Program-made: the position numbers and the translations under genes
The notes under the pieces: model-generated
Database searches by the model: none
Seen by the model: the letters and a program-made list of their open reading frames with translations, nothing else
What the model was told of the DNA's origin: nothing
Origin: Sepiola atlantica
Lineage: Eukaryota; Mollusca; Cephalopoda; Sepiida; Sepiolidae
Direction of reading: 5' to 3'
DNA length: 64,000 nucleotides
Assembly (NCBI GenBank): GCA_963556195.1
Contig: OY744523.1
Span: forward strand, 78,319,445 to 78,383,444
In this document: in pieces, positions 39,301-50,330 of the stretch
Layout: each line of letters starts with the position of its first letter
Numbering within the stretch: position 1 is the first letter of the stretch

Positions 39301-40105
39301 TTACACATACTGATTTGTTCACAGAACTTCACACATTTACACATACTGACTTGTACACAGAACTTTACACATTCACACATATATACTTGTACACAGAACT
39401 TCACACATTTACACATACTGACTTGTACACAGAACTTCACACATTCACACATACTGACTTGTACACAGAACTTCACACATTCACACATACTGACTTGTAC
39501 ACTGAACTTCACACATTTACACATACTTAATTGTATACAGAACTTCACACATTCACACATACTGACTTGTACACAGAACGTTACACATTTACACATACTG
39601 ACTTGTACACAGAACTTCACACATTTACACATACTGACTTGTACACAGAACTTCACACATTTACACATACTGACTTGTACACAGAACTTCTCACATTCAC
39701 ACATACTGACTTGTACACTGAACTTCACACATTTACACATACTGATTTGTACACAGAACTTCACACATTCACACATACTGACTTGTATACAGAACTTCAC
39801 ACATTTACACATACTGACTTGTACACAGAACTTCACACATTCACACATACTGACTTGTACACAGAACTTCACACATTTACACATACTGACTTGTACACAG
39901 AACTTCACACATTTACACATACTGACTTGTACACAGAACTTCACACATTTACACATACTGACTTGTACACAGAACTTCACACATTCACACATACTGACTT
40001 GTATACAGAACTTCACACATTTACACATACTGACTTGTATACAGAACTTCACACATTCGCACATACTGACTTGTACACAGAACTTCACACACGTCTACAT
40101 ACTTT
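24367..40105. repeat. 36-bp satellite array, about 436 monomers, with higher-order repeats
   Basis: The monomer core is cacatactgacttgtacac, followed by agaacttcacacatt. Common variants are ttgtacac/ttgcacac, attcacac/atttacac and ttcctacatac. Base counts of one monomer are A13 C11 G3 T9, a strong C-over-G skew on the + strand. The rare variant ttgcaatcag marks positions 25242, 26322, 27294, 28374, 30210, 31218, 33090 and 37119: spacings of 30, 27, 30, 51, 28, 52 and 112 monomers, allowing for the 3 bp lost in two indels. A block of about 2 kb is repeated almost exactly at an offset of 2,052 bp (57 monomers), and another at 2,880 bp (80 monomers). Only three register breaks were seen: -1 near 24449, -2 at about 34774 and -1 near 36507. 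The length is divisible by 3 and the monomer is open in two + frames and one - frame. The 4,031-codon frame at 24415-36510 and its many relatives are therefore by-products of the repeat, not genes. Confidence 0.98.
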
Positions 40106-40230
40106 TTTCTACACAGCCATTATTCCCTTTTCTTTCCTCCAAAAACATAGGAACAACTACTACAATTACTCAACTTTCTAGCATGCACATACAAATAAAC
40201 AATTAATATTTTCATATTATTTTGTTCACT

Positions 40231-40287
<57 letters not shown>

Positions 40288-41613
40288 ATACATTTCATTC
40301 GTTCTTTGTTTTTTCCTTCGAAGGACCATTCTTGCACTGTTTATATTTTCCGCTGCATTTGTGGGGCGTGACACTCGGATTTTACAATTCCACTTAAATC
40401 GCATTGCAGATATTCAACAGATGCAAGGTTGTGTTTCTGAGTAATAAAAAATACTTCATAATGAAACGTCTGCTTCAGTTCGATTTTTCATGGTCATTGG
40501 CATAAACTTTAAGATAATAGAACACGTGTAGTTTGTTGACTCACAAAAATGATCTAAAATTTAGTCTTCAATAGTTGCAAGTATCAGCAAACCTTTGATG
40601 TTGTTTTTTTTTACTAGAGTATGAAATGAAATTACTAGAGCAAGCAATATTCATCAGCAGGAGCCATCTGAAAATGGTCTCCCACCAGAATATCTTTTAG
40701 TTCTTTTATGTAAATACTACAGAACCATGTTATATCGTCACTAACATTAGAAAGAGAACAAGAAAATGGAGTCTACTGCAGAAGAAATAAATGATAACAA
40801 TTAGAGAGCTTCATATATCATTTCGTGACTTGAACTAATCTTTTTTTTCTTCACCAGAGGTCTCTCCCTTTCTCTCTCATCCCTTTCTTCGCAATACTGA
40901 ACAAACTTTAATTCCTTAACTGCTAAGAACGAAACTTATTTCTAAAAATAAAGTGAATATAAGAATCAAAAAGACCCAAAACATAATACCTAACTTGTAT
41001 TATTTGGATTATTCGGACTACTGTTCTGATTTTAGTTGAATTATCCCATTCTGGTTCTCTCCCACTTGAACAAACACTGCCATGTTTTAAAATCGGCCCA
41101 GAAAGTAATAACATGGCTTTGGACACTTTTGCTATTTTATTTTGTAGCAATTTTTTACCAATTTTCTCGGGACATATCCTTCTATGTTCCTTTGGTGATT
41201 CATTTCACTGCCAATGAACTTTTACCTAGGATTTGAATACTTCTGTCTCCTAGACCAGAACTTTTCACAACTTCGGATGTCTGGATTACACTCAACTCTT
41301 CACCTTACATTTGCTTCATACACGAACTTTCTGTGCTTCTTCAATGGTGACGATTTTGTTTGTATATTTAAAAAATATTTGTTAACTTTTTAATATTCTT
41401 TATATCTTTCATACTTTTGTATTTTCAAATATTTGCATTACAGTAAATTTCACTGATTTATCAGTTTGATTTTCCTCTGATGATAAGAACATATCTTTGA
41501 AAATCTATGGATTAAGGAAATAAACAATTCTTTTTATATAACCCTTGTATGAACAAATTGATGATTTAATAAATATTGCATTTTATCCAATTTTTATTCT
41601 CATCACTTATCTT

Positions 41614-41665
<52 letters not shown>

Positions 41666-41703
41666 TGTATCCACATAAAAGACCCCCCCAAAAGACCCCA
41701 AAA
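40106..41703. other. non-coding AT-rich sequence with (TA)n tracts
   Basis: (TA)n lies at 40234-40281 and 41616-41662. Short frames at 40923-41150 (-) and 41036-41236 (+) show no domain. No gene is supported. Confidence 0.55.
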
Positions 41704-42140
41704 ATCTATTAAACTGTAGCAAACAGCTGACTGCACAAAATAAAATTTACCTTAGGCTAACAATACATAAATAAATAAATAAACGAGAAAATAAGTTAAA
41801 AAAAACTAAACTACACATAAACCTAACAACTTAAAAACTAAAACCTAAAATATTAATACAAGGAACCACGTGTTAAAATAAGTTCACCCATTATATTGAC
41901 ACAACAAGATATAGGCCACTCTATAGAAAACAGAACAATAGAACAGGAAATAAGAAGTAAAATAAACCGGCCCCTTGTTTGTGAGAAGCCCAACGAGAAT
42001 CGGATTGGTTAACTAGCTAGCCGTGTATATAAAAGACCCGGAAAAACTAACTCTATGCATTTTAACCTGAAGATTCCCCTCAAGGATGAAACGCGGGAGC
42101 GTCTGTGTAGCTTAATTGCCATAAATATATTTTCATAACT

Positions 42141-42190
<50 letters not shown>
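41704..42190 (-). repeat. dispersed repeat, copy B (inverted partner of 15832-16321), plus (TA)n
   Basis: From ctattaaactgtagc to gccataaatatattttcataac (about 42143) this is the reverse complement of copy A, with perhaps one difference every few bases in places. It then runs into (TA)n at 42144-42190. A second (TA)n abuts the other side (41616-41662), so the element is framed by TA tracts. Confidence 0.85.
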
Positions 42191-42196
<6 letters not shown>

Positions 42197-42795
42197 CCCC
42201 TATAGAAAGGTAGGTATATGTTTATATATTTGTATGTACAGGTTTAATTCGTAAACTAAGTAACTAATCATTGTGAATTTTGGAACACAGCTGCTTGGCA
42301 TAAGGGTAGGTAATGTGGGTTTAATTAGTTTTATTTAAAGAGGGAAAATTTGAGGATGGAAGCAATTCATGAAAATTCAGATAACCCCGATTTTTGTGAA
42401 ATTGTTACAATAGATAGTAGACATCGATTAATACATATTCCCCTAAATTTCATTTTCTTTGGAGTATTTATAATGGTTTTAGCGGACCTAATATAGACAC
42501 AACCTTCCATTTGAAAATCAAAATATTTCAGATTAGCATTGAATTTGATCCAAAGTCATTAAACACCAATTATAAAAAAATTCCCTACATTTCAAGTTTT
42601 TCTTAAGACCCCTTAAGCTTAAAATTAAGCCTTAAAATGTAGACATTTTCTAGGATAAAAACCATGTAATGAATTCGAATTGGAATTCCAAACATAAAGT
42701 TTAGTATCATTATATCTTGACTTTCATTTTTGTAAGGAGGTGGGGGATAAAAGTGGTACAAAACTGTTCTGGGAATTAATTTTACCCGTCTTCTA

Positions 42796-42851
<56 letters not shown>

Positions 42852-43238
42852 TTATATATATATAATTATTTAATAATAAATATTTAGTTATTATCTACAT
42901 ACGTATATGTTTCATCCTTGTGGAATCATCAGTGTAGAGATAATCATTCAAGCCGGTCACACGATTCGAACCCCGGAACTAGAGTTGTTTATTTATAACT
43001 CCAAATCCAAATATGACATAAGGCCAGGATCAGATTTTCATTCTGCCTGATGAGATCTCAGTTTCTAACAGCTATTGATCGATAACATCGACATGCCAGT
43101 GTCGCAAATTTTGTATATGTCTGCATTAATAAAAATAATCATTTATATATAAAAGCTCTATTTAATATTGAGCACTCTTTATAAGTCCGTTTGACATTCT
43201 TTGGATTTTTATCCTGTGGACGTTTACTTTACCTGGAT

Positions 43239-43298
<60 letters not shown>

Positions 43299-43930
43299 AT
43301 ATGAGATTAAAAGTATACTTGTAGAGAATTGAACCTATAGTGAAATGATTTAAGCTCAATATACGAGATAGAGCAATTATAAAGATAAATGAAGGAAGAA
43401 AGATAAAGATGTTCGAATGACAAATCTATTTCATCTTCGATTGTTCAATGCAAGGTGTACTCGATAAAAACATGTTCATTATTTCTTTCCTTAAGCCAGG
43501 CTTTTCAAAGATCAAAATCCTATCATGAGAGGAATTATATAGATGGATAAGTTGGCAGGGGAATAACCAAAATTACAAAATTTGAAAAAATTAAAGAAAT
43601 AATATAAAGTAATGGAACGTAAAGGTGTGTGCATAAAAAAGGTTATCAATATATAGAGTCTGTCCAGTTTGGTAAATGTCTGTTGACAAAGTGTCCGGTG
43701 ACGAAAGATTTAAAGATGGAAAAAGAGATTTTTTGGAGAGTGCGTTAGAAATGGTCAAAATGTAGTAAATCCAACAGAATGATGTTCAGTTAGGGTTAGA
43801 GTTAGAGCAAATGAAAAGCGCTTATTAAGATGTAAGTTGGAGAATTCTAGAGAAGTGTTTGAAGGATGATTGGTGATGTATGAAGCATAAAAACGATGTT
43901 GTTGCTTTTGTAAATATTAAAACAACAAAC
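42191..43930. other. non-coding sequence with two (TA)n tracts
   Basis: (TA)n lies at about 42796-42865 and 43242-43294. A gattcgaacccc string at about 42965 is the complement of a Pol III B box but has no partner A box. Nothing coding is recognised. Confidence 0.5.
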
Positions 43931-44050
43931 AACATTTCACTTATCCACTGCAAGGTAGACAATAAAAGTTTGTAAAAAACGTTGAATAAAAAAATATCCA
44001 AGTTACAGTTTTTTTATTTGTTAATACAGATAAAACAAACGAATATTTTT
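43931..44050 (+). repeat. 120-bp direct repeat, copy 1
   Basis: From aacatttcacttatccactg to aaacgaatattttt. It is almost identical to 46040-46159, with only a few substitutions, mainly in the middle. Function unknown; it could be two copies of a dispersed element or a local segmental duplication. Confidence 0.9.

Positions 44051-44052
<2 letters not shown>

Positions 44053-44123
<71 letters not shown>
44053..44123. repeat. compound (TA)n(GA)n(G)n microsatellite
   Basis: TA units to about 44087, GA units to about 44116, then a G run. It directly follows copy 1 of the 120-bp direct repeat. Confidence 0.97.
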
Positions 44124-45857
44124 ACTATTTCTTTTAAAAGATGTCTGATTAATAGTCTAGCCCGACTGTAAAAGGAATGGATTATTCTGGATCTTTCTCT
44201 CAGCACAGCCACACATGTCACTGTTGGTAAGTAATACCAAGAAGGAAAGCATTTCACAGTCAACAACAAAGAGACTATGTTTTGAAGTGGAAAAGAGAAA
44301 GAGAATCAAAAAAGAATCATTTTTCTTTTATTTCTCTTCAAACTTTGCCAATTTTGCTGATTGCTATCACTTGACTGATTTCAGACTTATCTCTTTAAAA
44401 GCCAAAGTTCATAAGCAAAAAAGCCACAAAAAATGTTTGTAATATTAGATTATTTTTACTTTCCTTTTAACCTTTTCCAAATGGACCACCTAGACATTTC
44501 TGGCCAAACACGTGCATTTGTTTAAAACAAAATCCAATAATAAGAACTATCCATTAAGAAGTATACACAATTGAATCAGCCAAAACTACAATGGAAATTT
44601 CTATTCAAACACTTTTTTTTTCTTTAATGACAGTTTATTATAATTGCTATCATAGATTATATTTTAAGCTGAATTCCATCTCGACTGGATGATAGGAAGT
44701 TAGAACTTAATTATAATCTTAAAAATTACATGTCATGACGTCGCTTTCTTGACCATTTATTGTGATTATTTCTGCTAAAGAAAAGAAAGCTCCTTTTTTT
44801 ATTCCTATCTATTTCCATCCCCTCTATTGGAGGCTGTTTTCTATCCCTAAATCCTGATCACTTCCTGTGGGCTACACTAGCTCAGATGAAATAGTCAAAA
44901 AGACAAATAAAATAAACCTGAGTAATCGCTCAGCATCAGTATTGAGAGACATAAACCTACAAACGAACTTATAAGTTGTTATTTATTTTAGTGATCAATT
45001 TTATTGCATTTGATTTTCATTGAAATGTTTCAAACCAGATCCTCAAAAGTAAAAACGCTTCTTTTTATGAACGAAGAATCATTAAACCAGAATATTACAC
45101 AAAGTCAACACTTCTTGTTTAATTATTAAAACTCATGTTGAAATGATTTAGCAGTCTTCACAATGACTGACAAATTCAAGCAATATGTCCATTTTCAAAG
45201 CCCTGTAACATCTGAAACTTTTAAATTCCTTTATCATATATTCTTCATGACAAATTTCGGTTTTTGAGTAGAACTTTTCAAGAGCGTTTGAGCAACTCTT
45301 CTGTGAAGCCATGACATTTTGAGATATTAAAAAAATGCTAATAATAAATGATAAAATAAAATAAAGAAAAGAAAAAAGATAATGAATTAATTCTTGTATA
45401 ATGAAGTAATAACAAAATTTAAATAACAAAAAGTTCCTAAAAGAATAACTGGTTTTTAATTTGTGCAATTTAAAAAAATTCTCCAAAGTGTGACAATTTG
45501 ATTTTGACTTGAGTTTTATCAAATGTTTTCTTTTCAAAATCCCTGTTATTAATTCTGTCATTTTTATCTTTGCCTGAATGCATTTTGGTTTCTATAATTT
45601 TTTCTCAGTTACATATAATTTTATTTGTTTAAAATGTTAAGATTACAATTGTTTTCATACATATTTCTATGTCGAATATTTTTTTATCATATTCAATAAA
45701 TTCAATTATTACTGCTTATGTGTTTAATTCAACAGAATAACGTTATAACATTCTTTGATCCAGTTCATTTTTACTACCAAAAGTTCTTCGGTTCTTTTTA
45801 CGATGGCTTCTGTGATCCTAGTTTGATTATTATCGCTCTTTTTCTATCACTCTGTTC

Positions 45858-45901
<44 letters not shown>

Positions 45902-46039
45902 TTTTAAAGTTGGCACGATGAAAATAAGTTTGCTCAGACTTTGATATCTGCTGTTTTGGGTCTGTGAGAATTTAGTCTTTGTTGGCTTTCTTTTTTGTAA
46001 AATTTGAGATTTCCATTAACATTTTTTTTATCATAATAA
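44124..46039. other. non-coding sequence with one possible exon
   Basis: A (TA)n tract lies at about 45863-45897. The only coding candidate is the minus-strand segment described separately at 45151-45298. Frames at 44215-44442 and 45718-45921 have no recognised content; the latter reads through the TA tract. Confidence 0.5.
45151..45298 (-). other. possible 3'-terminal exon of an unrecognised protein
   Basis: On the minus strand, a pyrimidine-poor but usable acceptor (atggcttcacag) is followed by about 49 codons without a stop, starting KSCSNALEKFYSKTE and ending FVSHCEDC before TAA. Four cysteines and a balanced residue mix look more protein-like than the surrounding AT-rich sequence. The longer minus frame upstream (to 45561) is Phe/Ile-rich and probably intronic or random. 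I do not recognise the family, and chance is a realistic alternative. Confidence 0.18.
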
Positions 46040-46159
46040 AACATTTCACTTTTCCACTGCAAGGTAGACAATAAAAGTTTGTAAAAATATCGAACAAAAA
46101 AAATATCAAAGTTACAGTTTTTTTATTTGTTAATACAGATAAAACAAACGAATATTTTT
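46040..46159 (+). repeat. 120-bp direct repeat, copy 2
   Basis: Matches 43931-44050 in the same orientation at an offset of 2,109 bp. Shared strings include ccactgcaaggtagacaat and gttacagtttttttatttg. Confidence 0.9.
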
Positions 46160-47845
46160 ATTCTTTCAGAATCAACTGTCATTTAAACAATGTTTCTTAA
46201 TTATGGTAGAACCAGATTCCAACAACTACTCTCTGCTATTAAATGTTAATAATTCCTATTGTCTCCACAGACATTTACTCATCCACTTACTTAATACCCT
46301 CTCCAGTAAGTCTTCTGCTTTCAATCGTCTCTACTTCCTGTATATCAATTCAAGGGAAATAACTCATCTGTCATCTGACATACTAACAATTTTAATTGAA
46401 AATTGTTTCAAAATATAAAAAGTCTCGTTTTCTCAATATTTAACTCAGTCTTATCATTTATATGATTGACATGTATCCCAATCTTATGATATTGACTAAC
46501 CAACAGCGTCGCCGAAAACACACAAGCCACACCGAAAAATTCCATCCAAAAAAACATTAGATTTTTCTTTTAAAACCGGCTCCAGAAGCATATTTAGTGA
46601 AAAAACAAAAATTGCTGTCACATGATATGTATTAAATTACATCCGCCGCACCCCTGCGATTAAAATTCCTTTTTCGTGCCCAAAATCAAAAAGTGCTTTC
46701 TGGAGCCAACTGAAATATTATTTAAGGTCAGATTTTCGTCAAGAAAATCAGTTGCAAAAAATCAGCGCACCGAACCAGAGGACAGTGTTTCTACTTCCGT
46801 CGCCCTCTTTGGCTTGAGAAGCTAATGTTTATTTTTCAACTCACACACACATGCTGACGCACTCTGACAAAAAGCGGCACACACACAAATGCCTACACTG
46901 TTCCAATCAATTCTTCTCAACTAACACACACACAGTCGTACAACTACGCACTCTGACAACGCAAAGCATCACACAAATACCTACACCGTCGCACGCATAT
47001 ACATATTCATAAATGACAGACATAAACTCATGCATTTTATAATTATTGAAGTAAAACTAGAAATAATGGAGATTCACAACAAAAAATAAACAGAAAATCA
47101 TTTCAACGAAAACAAAAATGAATATATATATGTGTGTGTGTGTTTTCACTTAAAAAACTGACACAGATTAAGTTTATACCCAAATTAATAACATCTGTAG
47201 CAAAAAAAATAGAAAAACTGATTTTATCTTTAGTTCACTGACAACACAAACCTCCCATAACAACATAAAAATTGTAGAAAGAAAAAAAACTTACCATGAC
47301 TTTGGAAGCTGGAAAAGAAACATCGCTAAAGACTGGACTAGGAAATCTATCTATATACTATGCAAAAGATTATAGCGTTTTTGAGTGTGTCTGTTCGTAT
47401 GCAAATAGAAATGTGATTCGTTGACAAAAAGGAATAGGCAGAGTACACATTACTAAGGCAATAGTTTTTACGATTTCAATACCCGAATTTGAATCTCATG
47501 TTAGTCTAAAGGATTTATTTTTAACTGGATGTGTTTTATAAATTGAAAGAAATTAACATAATAACATAAAAAACATTACATGAATATTTTGTTTTTTAAA
47601 ACTAAGTGACCCTTTTTAATAATCTGCAAAAAAAGTAGCCATAAAGAGTATTCAACATTAGGTCAAGGCGAATTATTTTTGCTTAAAAACATAATTTCTA
47701 ATGGTCTTTGACAATAAAACAATATGTTGTAGTTATTTACTCTCTCATGCAATTACTAAGTAGCATATTTTTTCAAAAAAAATGTTCACATACTAGCAGT
47801 AGACGTTAGGTAAAGATAGTTAACAGATCCAGGTACTGTAGAAAC
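46160..47845. other. non-coding sequence with a CpG-containing segment and a dispersed repeat
   Basis: About 46500-47000 is less AT-rich than its surroundings and carries many CpG dinucleotides plus two diverged units of a cacacaca...gcactctgacaa...cctacac motif (about 46845-46900 and 46925-46990). From about 47620 to 47780 a segment resembles 53700-53860 (shared gcgaattattttt / cttaaaaacataattt / gacaataaaacaata). No gene is called. Confidence 0.5.
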
Positions 47846-47916
47846 ACTGCTCAAGGAGCGGCTATAAACTAGTAGAGTTTATGACTCTACTAGTTTATAC
47901 CAGCTGTTTGAGCAGT
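47846..47916. repeat. imperfect hairpin with 16-bp perfect inner stem
   Basis: The inner arms 47863-47878 and 47884-47899 (tataaactagtagagt and its complement) have a 5-nt loop. Outer arms 47846-47854 and 47908-47916 (actgctcaa / ttgagcagt) extend the fold with a bulge. Confidence 0.85.
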
Positions 47917-49149
47917 CTTGTTACCGTAAAGGATCTCTTGGAAAAACAGTTGATATTCTTCAAATCATTGTTTCTGAATAATGTTGGTAATCTAAGATTG
48001 TTATTGCACTATAACAGAACCGTCCACAAAGTTTTGTTGAAGTTCTTTGGTAACTTTTAAAGAATAACATGCAGACAATGAAACAAACTGTTAAATGCAT
48101 GGAAAAATCATGACCCTGTGAAAAACACATTTCTTCACGCATACAAACTTTCAACAATATTTTTGGGAAATAAATGTATCATTATTTCATGCTTATTGTT
48201 ATCATTCAAAAAGTTTTTGATTTCTTATCCTCACTTATTTTTCCATCGTGAACATTTATGTAATTCAAAACAAAATATAATTAAATTGTACACAGATATG
48301 AAAGAAGTAAATAGACACTCTTATTATCATTAATAATGAAGACTGCTGTCAGAGGATCCTGATCGACTTAGGCGAGATAATATTGATTGTTTCCTCTTGC
48401 TGATGAATTGAACAATCACTCGGTTAACAGTGGAAAGTGGAATCCAGAAGTTTATGGCGATTTGATTCTGATTAAGTACAACTTTCAGATAAAGCTATAA
48501 TATGGCTGCTCTGGAACTCTGCAAATTCTAATGCTTCTTTGGCCTTGTGCCATACTTAAATGGTAATATATCCCATGTATATTGATATCTGAAAGACAAA
48601 AAATGTCAATTAGTGTAAACTGGCCGTGAGCGAGCGAAGGAAGCAGAAACTTTAAACATGTACGAATTATTTTTATAGAGTGTCTATTTACTTCTTTTAT
48701 GTCTGTGCAAAATTAAAACTCACTTAGCATTAGACGTCTGCTCATTTGGGATTAGGAGGAATGCAAGTAAAGCTAACATGGAATTTGAAGTGTTTAATGA
48801 GAAAATAATTTAACTCATTTATTGGCAATTCTTTAAATGAGAAGTGATGTATATTTATATGTGGTTGCTTTTGTCCTAATGTTCACCACGTTTCTTCAGG
48901 TGACTCTCATAAATGGCAATTGTCTGGGAACTTTGAACTCAACCATTTCATCAATCAATAGGAGTGGCTCTTACTCCATTGCCGTCTCTTAGATGTGTTT
49001 GCTTTATGGATACTTGTCTCTCTACTGCACTCAACACGAATAGGCCTGGTCTCTCAACAGATAGCTACAATCATGTTATACACTTGGCCATGTAGAGTAT
49101 TGATTTACTCCTCTCCAGGAGTTAGGCACAAGGCCAGTTTTTATCTTAC
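47917..49149. other. non-coding sequence
   Basis: Short open frames (47960-48157 -, 48118-48333 +) overlap each other on opposite strands and show no domain. Nothing else is recognised. Confidence 0.5.
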
Positions 49150-49478
49150 TACCACAAGTAAGATGTGATCCAAGGTCGGGTCAGGAAAGTGGAGTTTAAA
49201 AATTGCCTGGGCAGCCCCGTCGGCATTCCCTGGTAAGGGCGCCTCAGGCAGTAAGCAATAAACTTACTCCTCCCCAAAGAGGGGAGGCTAAGCCTGGGAA
49301 GGTGGACCTCCCAGAACTGCACAGGACAGACCCATTGACCGGCGTAAATCAAGACCCGAAGGCCAAGACAACACCAGTATGGGGTGCAGTATCCATCGGA
49401 ACAGATACTACACTTTGATCTTAGCCATCAGTGAGCAATCACTGACGATGACTTGTGTGAGAACTCCTAGTGAGTGCA

Positions 49479-49513
<35 letters not shown>
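49150..49513 (+). repeat. SINE-like element with an antisense U2 snRNA segment and a LINE-type tail
   Basis: Order on the + strand: a body shared (in reverse) with 3190-3955, including ggcagtaagcaataaactt and ctccccaaagaggggaggc; then 49399-49426, which matches the reverse complement of the U2 snRNA 5' region (gaacagatactacact, one extra T, gatcttagcc); then the tail cagtgagcaatcactgacg ... gagaactcctagtga (about 49429-49475); then (AAT)n at about 49478-49513. The same tail and (AAT)n end the LINE fragment at 50168-50213, so the element was probably mobilised by that LINE. The 5' boundary is approximate. The U2 match is from memory of the conserved RNA. Confidence 0.75.
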
Positions 49514-49514
<1 letters not shown>

Positions 49515-50213
49515 CCAAGTAAGGAGACCGTACATGAAGGAAATAAATTGCCAAATCATAGATTTCACCGTCCCAGTCAATCGCAGTGTGAAAATGAAGG
49601 AGGCAGAAAACATGGAATTGCCAGAAAAGTGAAAGGAATATGGAAGATAAAAAGAATACTGTAATGCCAATAATTGTAGACGTACTAAGAAGAGTCCCGA
49701 AAAACCTGGAAAAAAGACTAGGAGAAATTGGAATCAAAGTGAGTTTAAGGAAAATCCTTGAGTGTGGAAACCAACCCAAATAAGCAGGCAGCGCTGACCA
49801 ACAACTAATAAGTTGAAATAGAAATAGAACAAAAAATATAGAAAGAACATCGCACAAGCTCAAGAGAACTGAAACTGCCAAAGATCTCATCACCTGATAT
49901 CCCCCCCCCCTTCCAAAAAAAATGGTAGCACCCATCTCCGTTGGTACCACACAAACTTGTTGTGAAGGATCAAGGAGACCTCTACTGGAATTTGTGGAGG
50001 CTTACAGACACTCAAACATCAGAGAAATCTAATGGTCGTTATATAAATTAGTTATACACGGCTGTGGTGATAATATAAAATGATTTGCAGCAGTTACGAG
50101 GTGGAGAGTGCTGGAAATCTGGGGAATCTTGTCACGCAGACTCCAGGGAAAACCTCTTACTATTGCCAGTAAGCAATCACCGATAATGACTCGTGTGAAA
50201 ACTCCTAGTGAAT
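49514..50213 (+). pseudogene. LINE 3' fragment with shared tail
   Basis: Reading frames broken by stops give IIDFTVPVNRSVKMKEAEN (about 49557-49613), then in a shifted frame VMPIIVDVLRRVPKNLEKRL (about 49660-49720) and LGEIGIKVSL. This fits the C-terminal end of a non-LTR polymerase, where a PVVIGALG...PKNL-type block is common. The fragment continues to the tail cagtaagcaatcaccgata ... gaaaactcctagtga (about 50168-50211), followed by (AAT)n. It belongs to a different family from the 6.6-kb and 50.7-kb LINEs. Confidence 0.55.
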
Positions 50214-50235
50214 AATAATAATAATAATAATAATG

Positions 50236-50330
<95 letters not shown>

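Noticed and set aside
24367..40105. CRISPR array (36-bp repeat unit)
   Set aside because: The 36-bp units abut directly with no unique spacers, and the surroundings are eukaryotic retroelements.
42960..42975. tRNA gene on the minus strand (B-box-like ggttcgaatcg)
   Set aside because: No A box or cloverleaf in the expected position.
47340..47410. Possible Helitron 5' end (tctatatacta-like string)
   Set aside because: The short motif is expected by chance in AT-rich DNA, and no matching 3' hairpin plus CTRR end was found.
49399..49426. A genuine U2 snRNA gene
   Set aside because: Only about 28 nt match; the rest of U2 (Sm site, 3' stem-loops) is missing and the flanks belong to a repeat element.
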